From Gordionus sp. m RMFG-2023 (lineage: Eukaryota > Nematomorpha > Gordioida > Chordodea > Parachordodidae): 64,000 nucleotides of DNA. Numbering within the stretch: the stretch's first letter is position 1; the number at the start of each line of letters is the position of its first letter. Positions 53,101 to 58,330 of this stretch are shown piece after piece. The translations under genes were made by a program, and so were the position numbers. A model generated the notes under the pieces. The model was given only the letters and a program-made list of their open reading frames with translations, was not told the DNA's origin and ran no database searches. The stretch covers positions 14,012,052-14,076,051 of the forward strand of contig NC_088776.1 in the NCBI RefSeq assembly GCF_954871325.1. Reading direction: 5' to 3'.

Positions 53101-56078
53101 TACTGCAAAATTGCCTGTAATTAACCGTGCGTGTACTCTTCACATCCTGGAAATAATTTTTCGTTCAAATCCGATGGTTTAAATTTAAAAATCTAACTCA
53201 ATAAAGGATTTAAAATCGGGAAATTCCTAATCCCCATGAATTCCACATTCCAATACGGCAAATATATAAAAAGGAATATAATATTTCTCATTTAAAAAAA
53301 TTGGCCAAATTCCTTTTTCATAAATATGCGAATTTATTTTAACAATTAGGACAGCAGTGTCGTTAGTGCTAAAGAGTCAATAATTTTTTTTATATTTACC
53401 TTCTCAAAAAAAATGATTAACTCAAATGGTAATTATATTTTAGTCGTGAACGTGCAGATTTAGGAATGCACGCTGTTTCCCCATTCCTAGTCGACGACCC
53501 CAATGAATAAGAATAAGTTTTAAAAATATTATACAATAAAAATATTTTTTTAATATGACTCTTAAATCTTTAGTATATGTATACATATATATAGTGCTGT
53601 AAACATTTTTAAAAAAATCGAACGCGTTCAACGTTCATTGACAAAAATCGAACGCGTTCACGTTCAAGTTCACTTTCAAAAAAAGGAACGCGTTCACGTT
53701 CATGAACTGTTCAAATGTTTATGATAAATTTTTTTTAAAATTTAATCTAATATAAATAAATATCTTATATTTATTAACACTATATTAGCGATGTTAAAAA
53801 ATAATATAGTTTTATTTTGATAATAAATTATAAATTCAATATAATATAATATATCAAATAAAAAGATATTTTTATTTATAAAAATCTTTTCTTATTAATT
53901 TTTAATAACAATATTTTTCAAAATTCTCATCTGATAGACAGGAACGCTTGGCAGTTAACACGGCATTAGCTAATGCTATACTAAAAACATGCTCAAGGGT
54001 AGATGAGAGGATTGCGGTATTATACTTAATAAATAACTCTTTTAACGTGGGGAATTTATTAAAAACATTTATTGTTTTGTTATTTGCTTCAAAAAATTGA
54101 GATAAGTTATCCTCCTCCAATCCATTCTCTACTTCCTCGACAAAAAAAAGGATATCTCGAAATTAACAGTTCTTGCATTATCATTTCTAGGGTTTTCAAA
54201 TTTTTCAATAACGCTATAAGTTTATTTTTAATAGGTTCGTTCTGTGGTTCGTCATAAATAAAAGGAACGCCGTTCATCATTTTTTTCAAAAAAAAGAACT
54301 TCGTTCACGAACCCTTCATGGAACGCGTTCGTTTACAACATATAGATAAATAAAAATTATACATCGATTTATCGATAAAAGTCGCCCTCTTTTGCTATTT
54401 GTTCCATGGTAACTTTTTATATAAATAGTCATTTAGGAATGTATAGAGTTTTCGGGCTCACTATTTGGAGCTATGATCTATAAAAGTCAAAATGTCAGAC
54501 ATTTGTTATTTTGAATGATTTTGGCTCTATTTTGAAAATTGATTCAAAGTAAAATTAAATATGTGAGAAGTTAATGAATATTAAAAGCTCCATTATATGA
54601 GTTGCCTACATTTTCTAACTAATTAATTTTATTTAAAATTTTTTTTCTTAAATTTACCGGTCCTAATTTTTAAATTTTAAACTAGGACGGGATTTTAAAT
54701 TTCTCGGAAAGGATTTTTAGATCATATTATTTTTCGGCTCATTCCATGCCTGATTTGTAAATAGTAGTGCTGATAAGTAACGTCAGTGAAAGTCACATGT
54801 TTATTAACAGCGTTACATTTTTGAGGAAAAAGATCGTCATTCGTTACTTGTTTCAATAGGTAACAAGTAACGCGTTTTCTGTTTTTGAGTAAGGATAACG
54901 CAAATGTTACTTGATACCTTTATTTTTTGAAATAATCAGAGACCTGCAGGCCCGGTCCGAATACAAGGGCTGGGCCGTATTTTAATTTTCCTAAATATAC
55001 CCGGGCCGGGTCTAAAAATTTTTTTTTCAATACTCGAACTGTAACTAAAAAATTTTTTTATAGAATACCTGGGCCGGACCGTATATTTTGAAACCAAATA
55101 TTAAATTCCCATCATTAGATATGAAAATTAAAAATAATTAGAATCTATTTTTTAAAAAACCGGGCCATGCAGGTCTCTGTAAATAATATTATATACTCTA
55201 TGTTTCTTAAATTTTATATAATTATTGTTAAAAATAAATTACAAATTATTACAAAAATAACTTATCATTATGATATATTATTTTTGTAATTTTTGTATTA
55301 TCTATGGTAGTGTTGTTAAAAATCCCAATTCGGGTCAATTGTAAAAAACGGCCCGATTAAGATTATAACCAAAACAACATTATATAAGCCTAAAGATTTT
55401 ACTCATAGCTGGCAGAAATGCTTGGACATCTATTTGCTAAATCTCGACGCTTGCTTAATATTATTTTAGCTAAAATTTTAATCTGGCTGTTTTGAAAAAT
55501 CGACCCAAATCGGGCTATTAACCTATGGGATAAAATAAATAAAAAGAAAATTTATATATAATTGATTTTTTAAGTAACGCATTAATTTTTTATAAGCGAG
55601 CGTCATTAACGTCTTTAGAGGGCGCATAGCTGGAACCCTCTGAAAAATTTAAAGAGCCCCCCCCCCCTGAGATTATAAAGGCTAGTGACACCACCGAGAC
55701 GCGCTTCTTTTTTCACAAGGTAACGTGTAGCGGTAACGCGTTTTTTTTCAAATATACTAGTAACGCGTTTCTTTTTTGAAATGTTTACAGCACTAGGCCA
55801 CTACACGTAGGATCAGGGGCAAGTCAACAAGTGGGCATCGTATTTTTTGAGCATGCCTAAATTATAGTTTTTAAATGTTTATATTTTATCAATTAATAAC
55901 ACTAGGAACAGGAGGCACAAAATTTGTTTCCTTTGAAGACAGAAATTGGCACAACGAATGCTTTAAATGCTCCACCTGTAAAATCACTTTGGTCGGGAAA
56001 GGGTTTATCAATGATGGCCCCGACATTTTATGTCCCGAATGCGCGAAATCTAAATTGCAAGCGAAATTGTCTGCTTAA
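1824..56078 (+). CDS. Lmpt: LIMPETin-like six-LIM protein (3' part of gene, six exons)
   Basis: Spliced gene with exons 1824-2129, 46326-46526, 50184-50358, 51427-51596, 52545-52731 and 55906-56078. The phases (0,0,1,0,1) join into one open frame of 404 codons including the stop. The product has six tandem LIM domains of the CxxC...HxxC...CxxC...CxxC type. Domains 1-2 resemble testin; domains 3-6 follow FHL proteins almost motif for motif (for example [54 protein letters not shown]). Six LIM domains with this testin-plus-FHL mix is the LIMPETin architecture; that family also carries an N-terminal PET domain, which must be upstream of the window. LIM domains are zinc-binding protein-protein interaction modules, and FHL/testin relatives act at the cytoskeleton, in muscle and in transcription; the role here is inferred. 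An AATAAA lies about 100 bp after the stop. Exon borders were placed by GT-AG rule and family alignment from memory. Confidence 0.93.
3520..3640. repeat. AACCGGTT/GGTTCGG-rich repeat fragment
   Basis: Begins CAGAGATCCGGACCGAA and contains GGTTCAGG, CGGTTCGGTTTGAAC and AACCGGTTTG words, unlike the surrounding AT background. Only one edge is recognisable. Confidence 0.4.
5462..5700 (-). other. Unassigned coding-like fragment
   Basis: Minus-strand reading gives [59 protein letters not shown] and [12 protein letters not shown], with an interrupted frame. The composition (many W, H, L, C) looks like real protein rather than AT-noise. I do not recognise the family; a retroelement relic is the likeliest source given the surroundings. 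Confidence 0.35.
7313..7734. mobile_element. Outer MITE hosting a nested relative
   Basis: Inverted ends TACTGTTGCTAAACAG and (reversed) TAATGTTACCAAATG, followed on both sides by CGATTTTTAAAAA-type sequence. The element is split by the insertion at 7414-7611. The same body, uninterrupted, occurs at 41540-41751. Confidence 0.7.
7414..7611. mobile_element. Nested hAT-type MITE with exact 8-bp duplication
   Basis: Flanked by CATAGATG at 7406-7413 and 7612-7619, identical. The inverted ends, TAGTGTTGTTAAACG and reversed TGTGTTGTTAAACG, run about 55 bases and include GGCTCATTTTGAGCC and ACGGCTAACTCAAT. 198 bp, non-coding. Confidence 0.85.
7745..8535. repeat. 1.7-kb repeat family, truncated copy
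   Basis: Same orientation as 27785-29453. It shares TTCTTCGACTGACC, CTTGCTGCGAGTCGAGG and AGAGCTCTGCT blocks and the downstream TTTACTTTAGTTTTGCAGTG block. The right end near 8,500-8,535 is decayed. Confidence 0.65.
10120..10420. repeat. Diverged repeat with CCCGGCC words
   Basis: Alternates GC-words (CCCGACCCGGCCCG, GGCCGAGTATGGGCCGG) with A/T runs and ends GGCACATCTCTAATG. It resembles the GC-word MITEs in texture, but its ends differ, so it may be a separate family. Confidence 0.4.
10954..11035. repeat. Tandem duplication, 41-bp unit
   Basis: Two essentially identical 41-base units (AGTATAATATAATAGTAGTC, then TAAAGAGTGTGTATTACAAC) in direct tandem. Just upstream (about 10,878-10,920) a 21-base AATATGTTCTRTCAATATT unit is also doubled. 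Confidence 0.85.
11374..13057 (-). pseudogene. LINE-A reverse transcriptase region
   Basis: Successive frames encode RT fingers ([35 protein letters not shown]; 12617-13057), [46 protein letters not shown] and the active-site YADD (12022-12540). [19 protein letters not shown] follows (11664-12113), then the C-terminal [20 protein letters not shown] and [11 protein letters not shown] (11374-11721). The motif order is that of RTE-like LINEs. Several frame changes break the protein. Confidence 0.9.
12975..13700 (-). pseudogene. LINE-A endonuclease region
   Basis: Fragments read [19 protein letters not shown] and [17 protein letters not shown] (13478-13675), then [32 protein letters not shown] and [13 protein letters not shown] (12975-13481). 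These are the AP-endonuclease motifs [13 protein letters not shown] and the D-Y-L-L region. Between the two fragments the usual SDR...YAPQ segment (about 60 residues in relatives) is missing, so the domain is internally deleted and non-functional. Confidence 0.85.
14600..15672. repeat. 1.7-kb repeat family, inverted copy with C-tracts
   Basis: Reverse orientation. It runs from the C-tract near 14,600 (CCCAAGCCAAAAAATTTAG) through CGACTCGCAGCAAGG at about 15,050 to GTGTACGCGCCTG near 15,655-15,668. Poly-C runs lie just inside both ends. Confidence 0.65.
15680..20200. other. Featureless AT-rich intron DNA
   Basis: No gene, RNA or intact element recognised. A half-copy of the long-arm MITE words occurs near 18,330-18,400 (TTCTAGCATGTGTATAATAT) and a G-tract at 19,441. 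Confidence 0.5.
20218..20905. mobile_element. Possible hAT-type relic
   Basis: The left edge carries GTATTTGACCTGATCAAATAC and the right edge, reversed, CAGAGTTGTGTATTTTAAGG then GTCAAATATTGTCAAATAC, giving imperfect inverted ends. An interior reading ([11 protein letters not shown] near 20,570-20,605) vaguely resembles a hAT C-terminus. Weak. Confidence 0.3.
21545..21670 (-). mobile_element. hAT-like transposase relic
   Basis: Minus strand reads [20 protein letters not shown] then [20 protein letters not shown]. The [15 protein letters not shown] motif is typical of hAT-type transposases in the KIAA1586-like group. Upstream and downstream sequence is too decayed to define ends. Confidence 0.55.
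22435..22639. mobile_element. GC-word MITE, copy 5
   Basis: Left end CAGAAACCTGCAGAG, right end reversed CAGAGACCTGCAGACCCG. Same interior words as the other copies. The 8-bp flanks no longer match clearly, so this copy is probably older. Confidence 0.72.
22640..25100. other. AT-rich intron DNA with decayed GC-word fragments
   Basis: No gene recognised. CCGGGCCAGACC near 23,877 and GCGTTCGGGCTT near 24,050 look like decayed MITE arms, and AACCGAACCGATT near 24,543 belongs to the AACCGG-word texture. Confidence 0.4.
25150..25545 (-). mobile_element. Retroelement C-terminal domain relic (RPDG...IPW type)
   Basis: Minus strand reads [20 protein letters not shown], then after a stop [20 protein letters not shown] and [20 protein letters not shown]. 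The pattern RPDG-x-T-x-IPW, then P-I-V-x-x-T-x-G-x-x-G, is one I associate with the C-terminal part of invertebrate retroelement polyproteins. I cannot name the family with certainty. Confidence 0.5.
27785..29453. mobile_element. 1.7-kb repeat with GCGCGC ends, longest copy
   Basis: Left end GGTGGCGCGCACGTA and right end reversed CAGGCGCGCACGTAGCGG form inverted ends. The interior matches 7745-8535 and the reverse of 14600-15672 over several blocks, including CTTGCAGCGAGTC and TAAATTCATAGAGCTCTGC. A segment at about 28,660-29,130 is absent from the other copies. It looks like a DNA transposon derivative; no transposase was recognised. Confidence 0.65.
28795..29075 (-). other. Unassigned coding-like segment inside the 1.7-kb repeat
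   Basis: Minus strand reads [40 protein letters not shown] and [13 protein letters not shown], followed by AGGTATAA, which looks like a splice donor (CAG/GTATAA). Beyond it the frame stays open to [15 protein letters not shown]. It occurs only in this copy of the repeat. I do not recognise the protein. Confidence 0.4.
29990..30190. repeat. ATTCGAAT-rich low-complexity block
   Basis: Dense repetition of ATTCGAAT, TTCGAATA and AATTATTCG words over about 200 bases, self-complementary in many registers. The origin is unclear; it could be a decayed palindromic MITE. Confidence 0.5.
30472..30749. mobile_element. hAT-type MITE with AACCGGTTC words
   Basis: Ends CAGAGTTCGAAACC and reversed TAGAGTTTGCAACC. 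The 8-bp flanks GTTATTAG and GTTATAAG match at 7 of 8 positions. Interior words GGAACCGGTTCC and GCGGGTTC suggest kinship with diverged AACCGGTT-rich stretches near 3.5, 24.5, 43.0 and 46.9 kb. Confidence 0.75.
32423..32515 (+). repeat. tRNA-derived SINE-like sequence
   Basis: A-box-like TGACCTAACCGATAAGA at 32423 and a perfect B-box GGTTCGAATCC at 32467-32477, with a TGGG/CCCA T-arm. The downstream AGATCATGTTTTTTTAAAAT, then CCAATTTGGTGG, is shared with the element at 40.7 kb, so it is a repeat rather than a tRNA gene. Confidence 0.65.
33140..34008 (-). mobile_element. Third LINE relic, RT 3' half on the minus strand
   Basis: Minus-strand reading gives [19 protein letters not shown] (about 33,860-33,910), [11 protein letters not shown] (33746-33777, the RT active-site box with N for the first D), [29 protein letters not shown], and near 33,150-33,240 [12 protein letters not shown]. 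These are RT domains followed by the C-terminal region of a non-LTR element distinct from LINE-A and LINE-B. Frame is broken several times. Confidence 0.75.
34010..34225 (+). mobile_element. Third LINE relic, upstream RT piece on the plus strand
   Basis: Plus-strand reading gives [36 protein letters not shown] and, after a one-base frame change, [20 protein letters not shown] then FPRHRI. This is the RT segment that normally lies just upstream of the part found on the opposite strand at 33140-34008. The head-to-head layout fits a 5' inversion during integration. Confidence 0.7.
34236..34912. repeat. Imperfect direct repeats around GGGCTTGG-rich units
   Basis: A roughly 100-base stretch at 34,236-34,335 recurs at about 34,812-34,912 (shared words TAATGGATTGACCTTGG and TAATGAATTAGACCTGG). 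Between them, GGGCCGGGCT, GGGCTGGGCTTGGGG and GGCTTGGGGAAATTTTT recur with A/T spacers as decayed units. Confidence 0.5.
34960..35248. mobile_element. Possible non-autonomous Helitron-like element
   Basis: Two copies of a small palindrome, CCCGTCATTTTTGACGGG (34972-34989) and CCCGTCATTCTTGACGGG (35220-35237), lie about 250 bases apart. The second is followed by TTATCAG and CTAG before T, the pattern of a Helitron 3' end (hairpin then CTRR). The 5' end was not established. Confidence 0.4.
36195..36256 (+). promoter_or_regulatory. tRNA-like internal RNA polymerase III promoter at LINE-B head
   Basis: TGGCCTAATGGG at 36195-36206 fits the A-box consensus and GGTTCAATCC at 36247-36256 fits the B-box. 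The T-arm can pair (CAGG with CCTG) around the loop. Spacing of about 50 bases is tRNA-like. No complete acceptor stem was found, so this is a tRNA-derived segment rather than a functional tRNA gene. Confidence 0.7.
36592..37366 (+). pseudogene. LINE-B endonuclease region
   Basis: Reads [36 protein letters not shown] and [17 protein letters not shown] (36592-36861), then [36 protein letters not shown] and [11 protein letters not shown] (36890-37366). SDR, YAPQ, D-Y-M-L and H-K-L are conserved endonuclease motifs. The GDLN motif region (about 36,870-36,890) is broken by a frame change. Confidence 0.87.
37505..39238 (+). pseudogene. LINE-B reverse transcriptase region
   Basis: Fragments in order: [20 protein letters not shown] (37505-37948), [20 protein letters not shown] and [20 protein letters not shown] (38115-38390), GSALSPLLF and FADD near 38,390-38,500, [20 protein letters not shown] and [12 protein letters not shown] (38595-38972), and [12 protein letters not shown] with a basic tail (38855-39238). 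At least five frame changes or stops break the protein. The FADD-type active site and the WYGH C-terminal motif place it near LINE-A but in a different subfamily. Confidence 0.88.
40010..40310. mobile_element. Long-arm palindromic MITE, copy with C-tract
   Basis: Left arm TTTTACCTGAAATGAATTTC pairs with right arm GAATTTATTTCAGGTAAAAT; TACCCTGTAAATTTCAGAAA pairs with the AAATTAATAGGGTG side. Half-copies of the same words occur near 9.0, 18.3, 26.5, 49.4 and 61.5 kb. Confidence 0.6.
40688..40800 (+). repeat. tRNA-derived SINE-like sequence, second copy
   Basis: A-box-like TGTAACCTAGTCGGTGAG and B-box GGTTCGAATCC at 40736-40746. The tail AGGATCGTATTTTCTTCTC, then GCCAATTAGGTAG, parallels the copy at 32.4 kb. 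The acceptor stem is not tRNA-like. Confidence 0.62.
41540..41751. mobile_element. TAGTGATG-type MITE
   Basis: Ends TAGTGATGCGACATCG and reversed TAGTGATGCAAAATTAC, with GAGCCGATTTTTAAAAA-like arms. Flanks CAGCCCAG and CAGTTCGG agree at 5 of 8 positions. Same family as 7313-7734. Confidence 0.7.
41782..42002. mobile_element. TAGTG-type MITE, second subfamily
   Basis: Starts TAGTGATGTTAAAAAG and ends, reversed, TGTGTTGCTGAAAAGCCC. The arms carry CGGGC/GACCC words rather than GAGCC. No matching 8-bp flanks were seen. It sits 30 bases from the preceding MITE and is closely related to 55308-55520. Confidence 0.65.
42139..42312. mobile_element. GC-word MITE, copy 4
   Basis: Left end GAGAGACCCCACGGGCC, right end reversed CAAAGACCCGCAGAGG. 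Flanks ATTGAAAG and ATTGTATG match at 6 of 8 positions. Confidence 0.72.
44700..45560 (+). mobile_element. hAT transposase relic with BED zinc finger
   Basis: Plus strand at 44,704-44,780 reads [20 protein letters not shown] then HLKA, a BED-type finger (CxxC...H). Further on a reading such as [14 protein letters not shown] (about 44,960-45,005) resembles the segment following the finger in hAT transposases. The frame is interrupted repeatedly and the termini were not found. Confidence 0.55.
46326..46526 (+). CDS. Lmpt: Lmpt exon: LIM domain 2 and start of LIM 3
   Basis: Follows AG at 46324-46325, ends before GT at 46527, phase 0 at both ends. The first codons LIF complete the CDE-LIF motif begun in the preceding exon. 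The exon encodes the [15 protein letters not shown] finger, the [10 protein letters not shown] finger, and the opening CKECKLPIG of LIM3. The exon boundary cuts inside each LIM domain rather than between domains. Confidence 0.93.
46660..46775 (+). repeat. Weak tRNA-like B-box pair
   Basis: GGTTCAGATCC at 46679-46689 and GTTTGAATCC at 46742-46751 lie in the first 250 bases of an Lmpt intron. They may be remnants of tRNA-derived repeats; no A-box is convincing. Confidence 0.25.
47470..47735. repeat. Repeat ending CTAGTGACGCCCCT with a C-tract
   Basis: Contains GCGCTCAGAGGTGTGAGCCC, GAAGAGCC, a poly-C tract and AAAGGCTAGTGACGCCCC. A shorter relative at 55,615-55,700 shows GGGCGCATAGCTGGAACCC, AAAGAGCC, C-tract and AAAGGCTAGTGACACCACC. 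Probably a MITE; the ends are not fixed. Confidence 0.5.
47890..48244. mobile_element. GC-word MITE, copy 2, interrupted by a LINE tail
   Basis: Left end CTGAGATCTGCAGAGG, right end reversed GAGAGACCCCGGGCAGG. Flanks GTAATAAT and TTAATAAT match at 7 of 8 positions. It contains a 3' LINE-A-type tail at 48019-48100, which explains its greater length (355 bp). Confidence 0.8.
48019..48100 (+). mobile_element. Very short LINE-A-type 3' tail insertion
   Basis: About 70 bases match the reverse complement of 11,203-11,272 with only two or three differences, including CTGGCCTACCCGGGTAAACC. It ends in GAAGAAGAAGAAGA. This is the extreme 3' end of LINE-A or of a non-autonomous relative sharing its tail, inserted in a MITE. 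Confidence 0.85.
50184..50358 (+). CDS. Lmpt: Lmpt exon: LIM domain 3 and start of LIM 4
   Basis: Acceptor AG at 50182-50183, donor GT at 50359, ends in phase 1 (CCC G). It encodes [35 protein letters not shown] and VFKPG, matching FHL-family LIM domains. The frame continues past the donor to a stop, so the splice is required. Joined to the next exon it gives the [11 protein letters not shown] motif expected in FHL proteins. Confidence 0.92.
50485..50765. mobile_element. Long-arm palindromic MITE, diverged copy
   Basis: Begins CGTAACGGGATATGGAATCT and carries AAAATTGTCTGAAAATGAG and ACATGCTGGAAATCATTTTC, the inner words of the family at 52888-53260. It lies in the Lmpt intron after the LIM3 exon. 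Confidence 0.6.
51427..51596 (+). CDS. Lmpt: Lmpt exon: LIM domain 4
   Basis: Acceptor AG at 51425-51426, donor GT at 51597. Begins with GA, completing a Gly codon with the preceding exon. It encodes [37 protein letters not shown] and CAKCQK, closely following the [13 protein letters not shown] region. The AAA-AAA-ATG inside the exon is not a start codon but a KKM motif. Confidence 0.93.
52255..52465. mobile_element. Long-arm palindromic MITE, copy before the LIM5 exon
   Basis: Begins GTCGTATCGGGATATGAAAT and contains AACTACCCTATAAAATTTGG on one side and AAAATTGTCTGAAATTCACA on the other. It ends about 80 bases before the LIM5 exon acceptor. Confidence 0.6.
52545..52731 (+). CDS. Lmpt: Lmpt exon: LIM domain 5
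   Basis: Acceptor AG at 52543-52544, donor GT at 52732, phase 0 to phase 1. It encodes [34 protein letters not shown] and [10 protein letters not shown]. The GVTY..QPxHKECF and GQKF motifs are those of FHL LIM domain 4 (LIM5 in LIMPETin numbering). Confidence 0.93.
52888..53260. mobile_element. Long-arm palindromic MITE
   Basis: The left arm GGAATTCAATAGGGATTTGG and the right arm (reversed) GGAATTCATGGGGATTAGG continue inward for well over 100 bases on each side. Inner arm words, CAGAGTACCCAC...GTGAATTT on the left and their reverse on the right, recur across the window. It could fold into a long hairpin. It lies in Lmpt intron 5. Confidence 0.7.
53592..54343 (-). mobile_element. hAT element remnant with transposase C-terminus
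   Basis: The ends begin TAGTGCTGTAAAC and, reversed, approximately TATGTTGTAAACG, each followed by repeated CGAACGCGTTC words. The interior minus-strand frame 53902-54120 encodes [39 protein letters not shown] and [10 protein letters not shown], a hAT dimerisation domain. The rest of the transposase is lost. A target duplication could not be confirmed. It lies in Lmpt intron 5. Confidence 0.75.
54937..55179. mobile_element. hAT-type MITE with GC-word arms, copy 1
   Basis: Ends CAGAGACCTGCAGG and (reversed) CAGAGACCTGCATGG. The 8-bp flanks GAAATAAT and TAAATAAT match at 7 of 8 positions. The interior alternates CCGGGCC-type words with A/T runs. Non-coding, 243 bp. Confidence 0.82.
55308..55520. 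mobile_element. TAGTG-type MITE, second subfamily, copy 2
   Basis: Starts TAGTGTTGTTAAAAATCCC. The right end is shortened but flanked by ACCTATGG against ATCTATGG on the left (7 of 8). The interior matches 41782-42002, including the CATAG(A/C)TGGCAGAA segment. Confidence 0.68.
55906..56078 (+). CDS. Lmpt: Lmpt last exon: LIM domain 6 and stop
   Basis: Acceptor AG at 55904-55905; stop TAA at 56076-56078. Joined to the preceding exon it reads [23 protein letters not shown] and ILCPECAK, the terminal FHL-type LIM domain. The last residues (SKLQAKLSA) are a short basic tail. Confidence 0.93.
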
Positions 56079-56176
56079 AATTTAACATTTTGTTATCACA
56101 AATATATATTTTGAAACTCACAACATTTGGCTCATTTTCAGTAAACATGAAAAAGATTTCTTAGAAAAATGTGTAC

Positions 56177-56182
56177 AATAAA
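56177..56182 (+). terminator. Lmpt: Putative polyadenylation signal of Lmpt
   Basis: AATAAA hexamer about 100 bases after the Lmpt stop codon. In AT-rich DNA such hexamers are frequent, so the position is the main support. Confidence 0.5.
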
Positions 56183-57369
56183 AAAAAGGCTCTTAGATAA
56201 TAATAATAATATATAATATAATTTGTTTATATTAATTTACACATGCACTTGCACCAACTATTAATTATGCAATAATTTATATCTTATATACTATATTTAA
56301 GGTACTTTTAGTTTTTTTTGTAAAAAAAATTATTGAAATATAATTTAATTTATTCTTTTAAGAATTTCTAATAACGAGCATTTCAGTCAAATTTTATAAA
56401 TTTTTTTTTGTTATATTCATTTCCCCAAAATAATATAACAATCATTTGCAATCTTTTATAATATCTCTATTCATTTCTGTCCTTTTTTTCGATATTTTAA
56501 TAATATATACTTTTTTCTAAATATTTTTAGAGGGAAAAATAATGTTACAATTGTAAAACTTGATCATAATGTTATCTTTCACTTATATAAGTTCAGCATT
56601 TCACTAATACAGCCTATAATTTGATGTATATATAACCTCTTAAACCTTATGCCATCTATGTTGTAAGTATTAGCAACAAATTTGGTTTCTTTTAATGTAT
56701 TATACGTGTACATTCATTTCATTTATTATTTTATATCACTGGTTTACCATTGAATTCACCCATTTTTAATTCTAGTGTATATACCAATATTATGTTCTTT
56801 TGATTATGTAATATAGTAGAATAAAACTAAATAGTTATGATCATTATGAGTTTATAGTTCCTAATAGATTTATTAGAAATTTAGATACAATAATATTTTA
56901 CATTTTTTATAGTGTAGTAAATATTTTTATAAAGCTTCTATAATACGGTTTTTGACAAAGGGTAATTTTCTCAAATTTTATTACTATTTTAATTTATAAA
57001 AAAAAATTTGACAAACATTTTTATTTTGATAGAAAATTATTATGAATAAGTAAATGTATTATCTCTTATCGATACAAAACTGAAAAGTTTAGATATTTGA
57101 ATCGGTTTATATAAGGCTAATTTTTTAGGTAAGAAGATCTCTTTTCCTCAATTTTGGCCATGATAAGTTTCACTCCTTCAATATCTCTATAGTCCAGATA
57201 TTGATAATGTATAGCTATTATTGGCAGAGATAACATAATTTGCTCTAAATGATGATATTTTTAACGCTCTGTTCCTTCTGTTACCGTTAATACATATAAA
57301 CGCCTGTGAAATGGAATTAATATAATTTATAATATATTTCGACCTGTGTGCAACCAGAATTTTTTTCCA

Positions 57370-58330
57370 CTCCGGAAAAGCCGTTGGATAAGAAGAGTTA
57401 TGTCTCCAGGTTCACCATCCATTTATTGCCAACAGCGCGACCTGTAAAATTTTTAAAATGCATAGTACTTATTGCAATGCGCCAAATCGAAATAATATGA
57501 AAACTTTAAAATCAAAATGCCCTACTTGTTGCCACAACATATTAATTATGCTAGAAAGTATCCGTGGTATCAACAAGGGCTCTTTGAATAATAGGCTAAA
57601 TGAAATAGGGAGGCAATTTTTAAAACTTTAATAACGAATGGAATCCGACGAATTCGCATTTACTAATTCCATTCAGAGAGACTGTTGAATTCTTTTCTTC
57701 CCAAAAGGGATCAACAATTAATTTTGGTTTATAATTTCATAATGAAATTTAAAAAATATACAAATCAGTAAAACTGATAGCTCAGATACCATTAGTCTAA
57801 ATGAAATGCTAAAAAAGCTTGACCATAGGTTTCCAATTAACGAAGAGCAAATAATTTATTTCATATAAATTTTAATATTTTCATTAATAAACATTTATTT
57901 AATATATTTTGTACAAATAGATATTAGTGAAAATATTTGATTCGAGATTTCAGGATTTTAAAATTGTTTATATTTAAATTGGAATTTTACCACTCCAATA
58001 CAATTTTTAATAAGACATTTAAAACTTATAAAGCATCATAGTGAAGAATGAGATTCAAATTGAAGATAGTGGGGAAGCATCCAATTCGTATACAGGTAAA
58101 ATAGCAAAGAAAGAATGCCACATTTTACTCGGCCAATATACTATAGCAGAAAAGAATGCACTAACCTTATGAGGAAAAAAGCGACTGGAACTTCCTAAAT
58201 TTGTTGATTTAGCTAGGAAAGTACTTTGTATATCTGCAACCAGCGAAATTATCTTTTCCATCGCTGGATTATAACTCAACGCTAAAAGAACCATGCTCCA
58301 CCAATCTTTACAAAATAATATTTACACACA
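57370..58330 (+). mobile_element. hAT transposase relic between the host genes
   Basis: At 58,196-58,322 the plus strand reads KFVDLARKVLCISATSEIIF, SIAGL, a stop, then LNAKRTMLHQSLQNNI: the hAT dimerisation domain (ARKxL..ATS..IFS.AG..LNAKRT). Upstream fragments such as KCPTCCHNILIMLESIRG (near 57,520) may belong to the same gene. It is a different lineage from the 54-kb remnant. Confidence 0.65.

Larger units (their letters stand above)
54765..55795. mobile_element. Composite hAT-type element carrying two younger MITEs
   Basis: The left end TAGTGCTGATAAGTAACG and the right end reversed TAGTGCTGTAAACATTTC form short inverted ends, and GTAACGCGTT words occur on both sides. The MITEs at 54937-55179 and 55308-55520 lie inside. 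No clean target duplication was found for the outer element, so its limits are less certain. It lies in Lmpt intron 5. Confidence 0.5.

Noticed and set aside
58055-58294. Minus-strand open frame at 58.1-58.3 kb
   Set aside because: Antisense of the hAT dimerisation domain on the plus strand.
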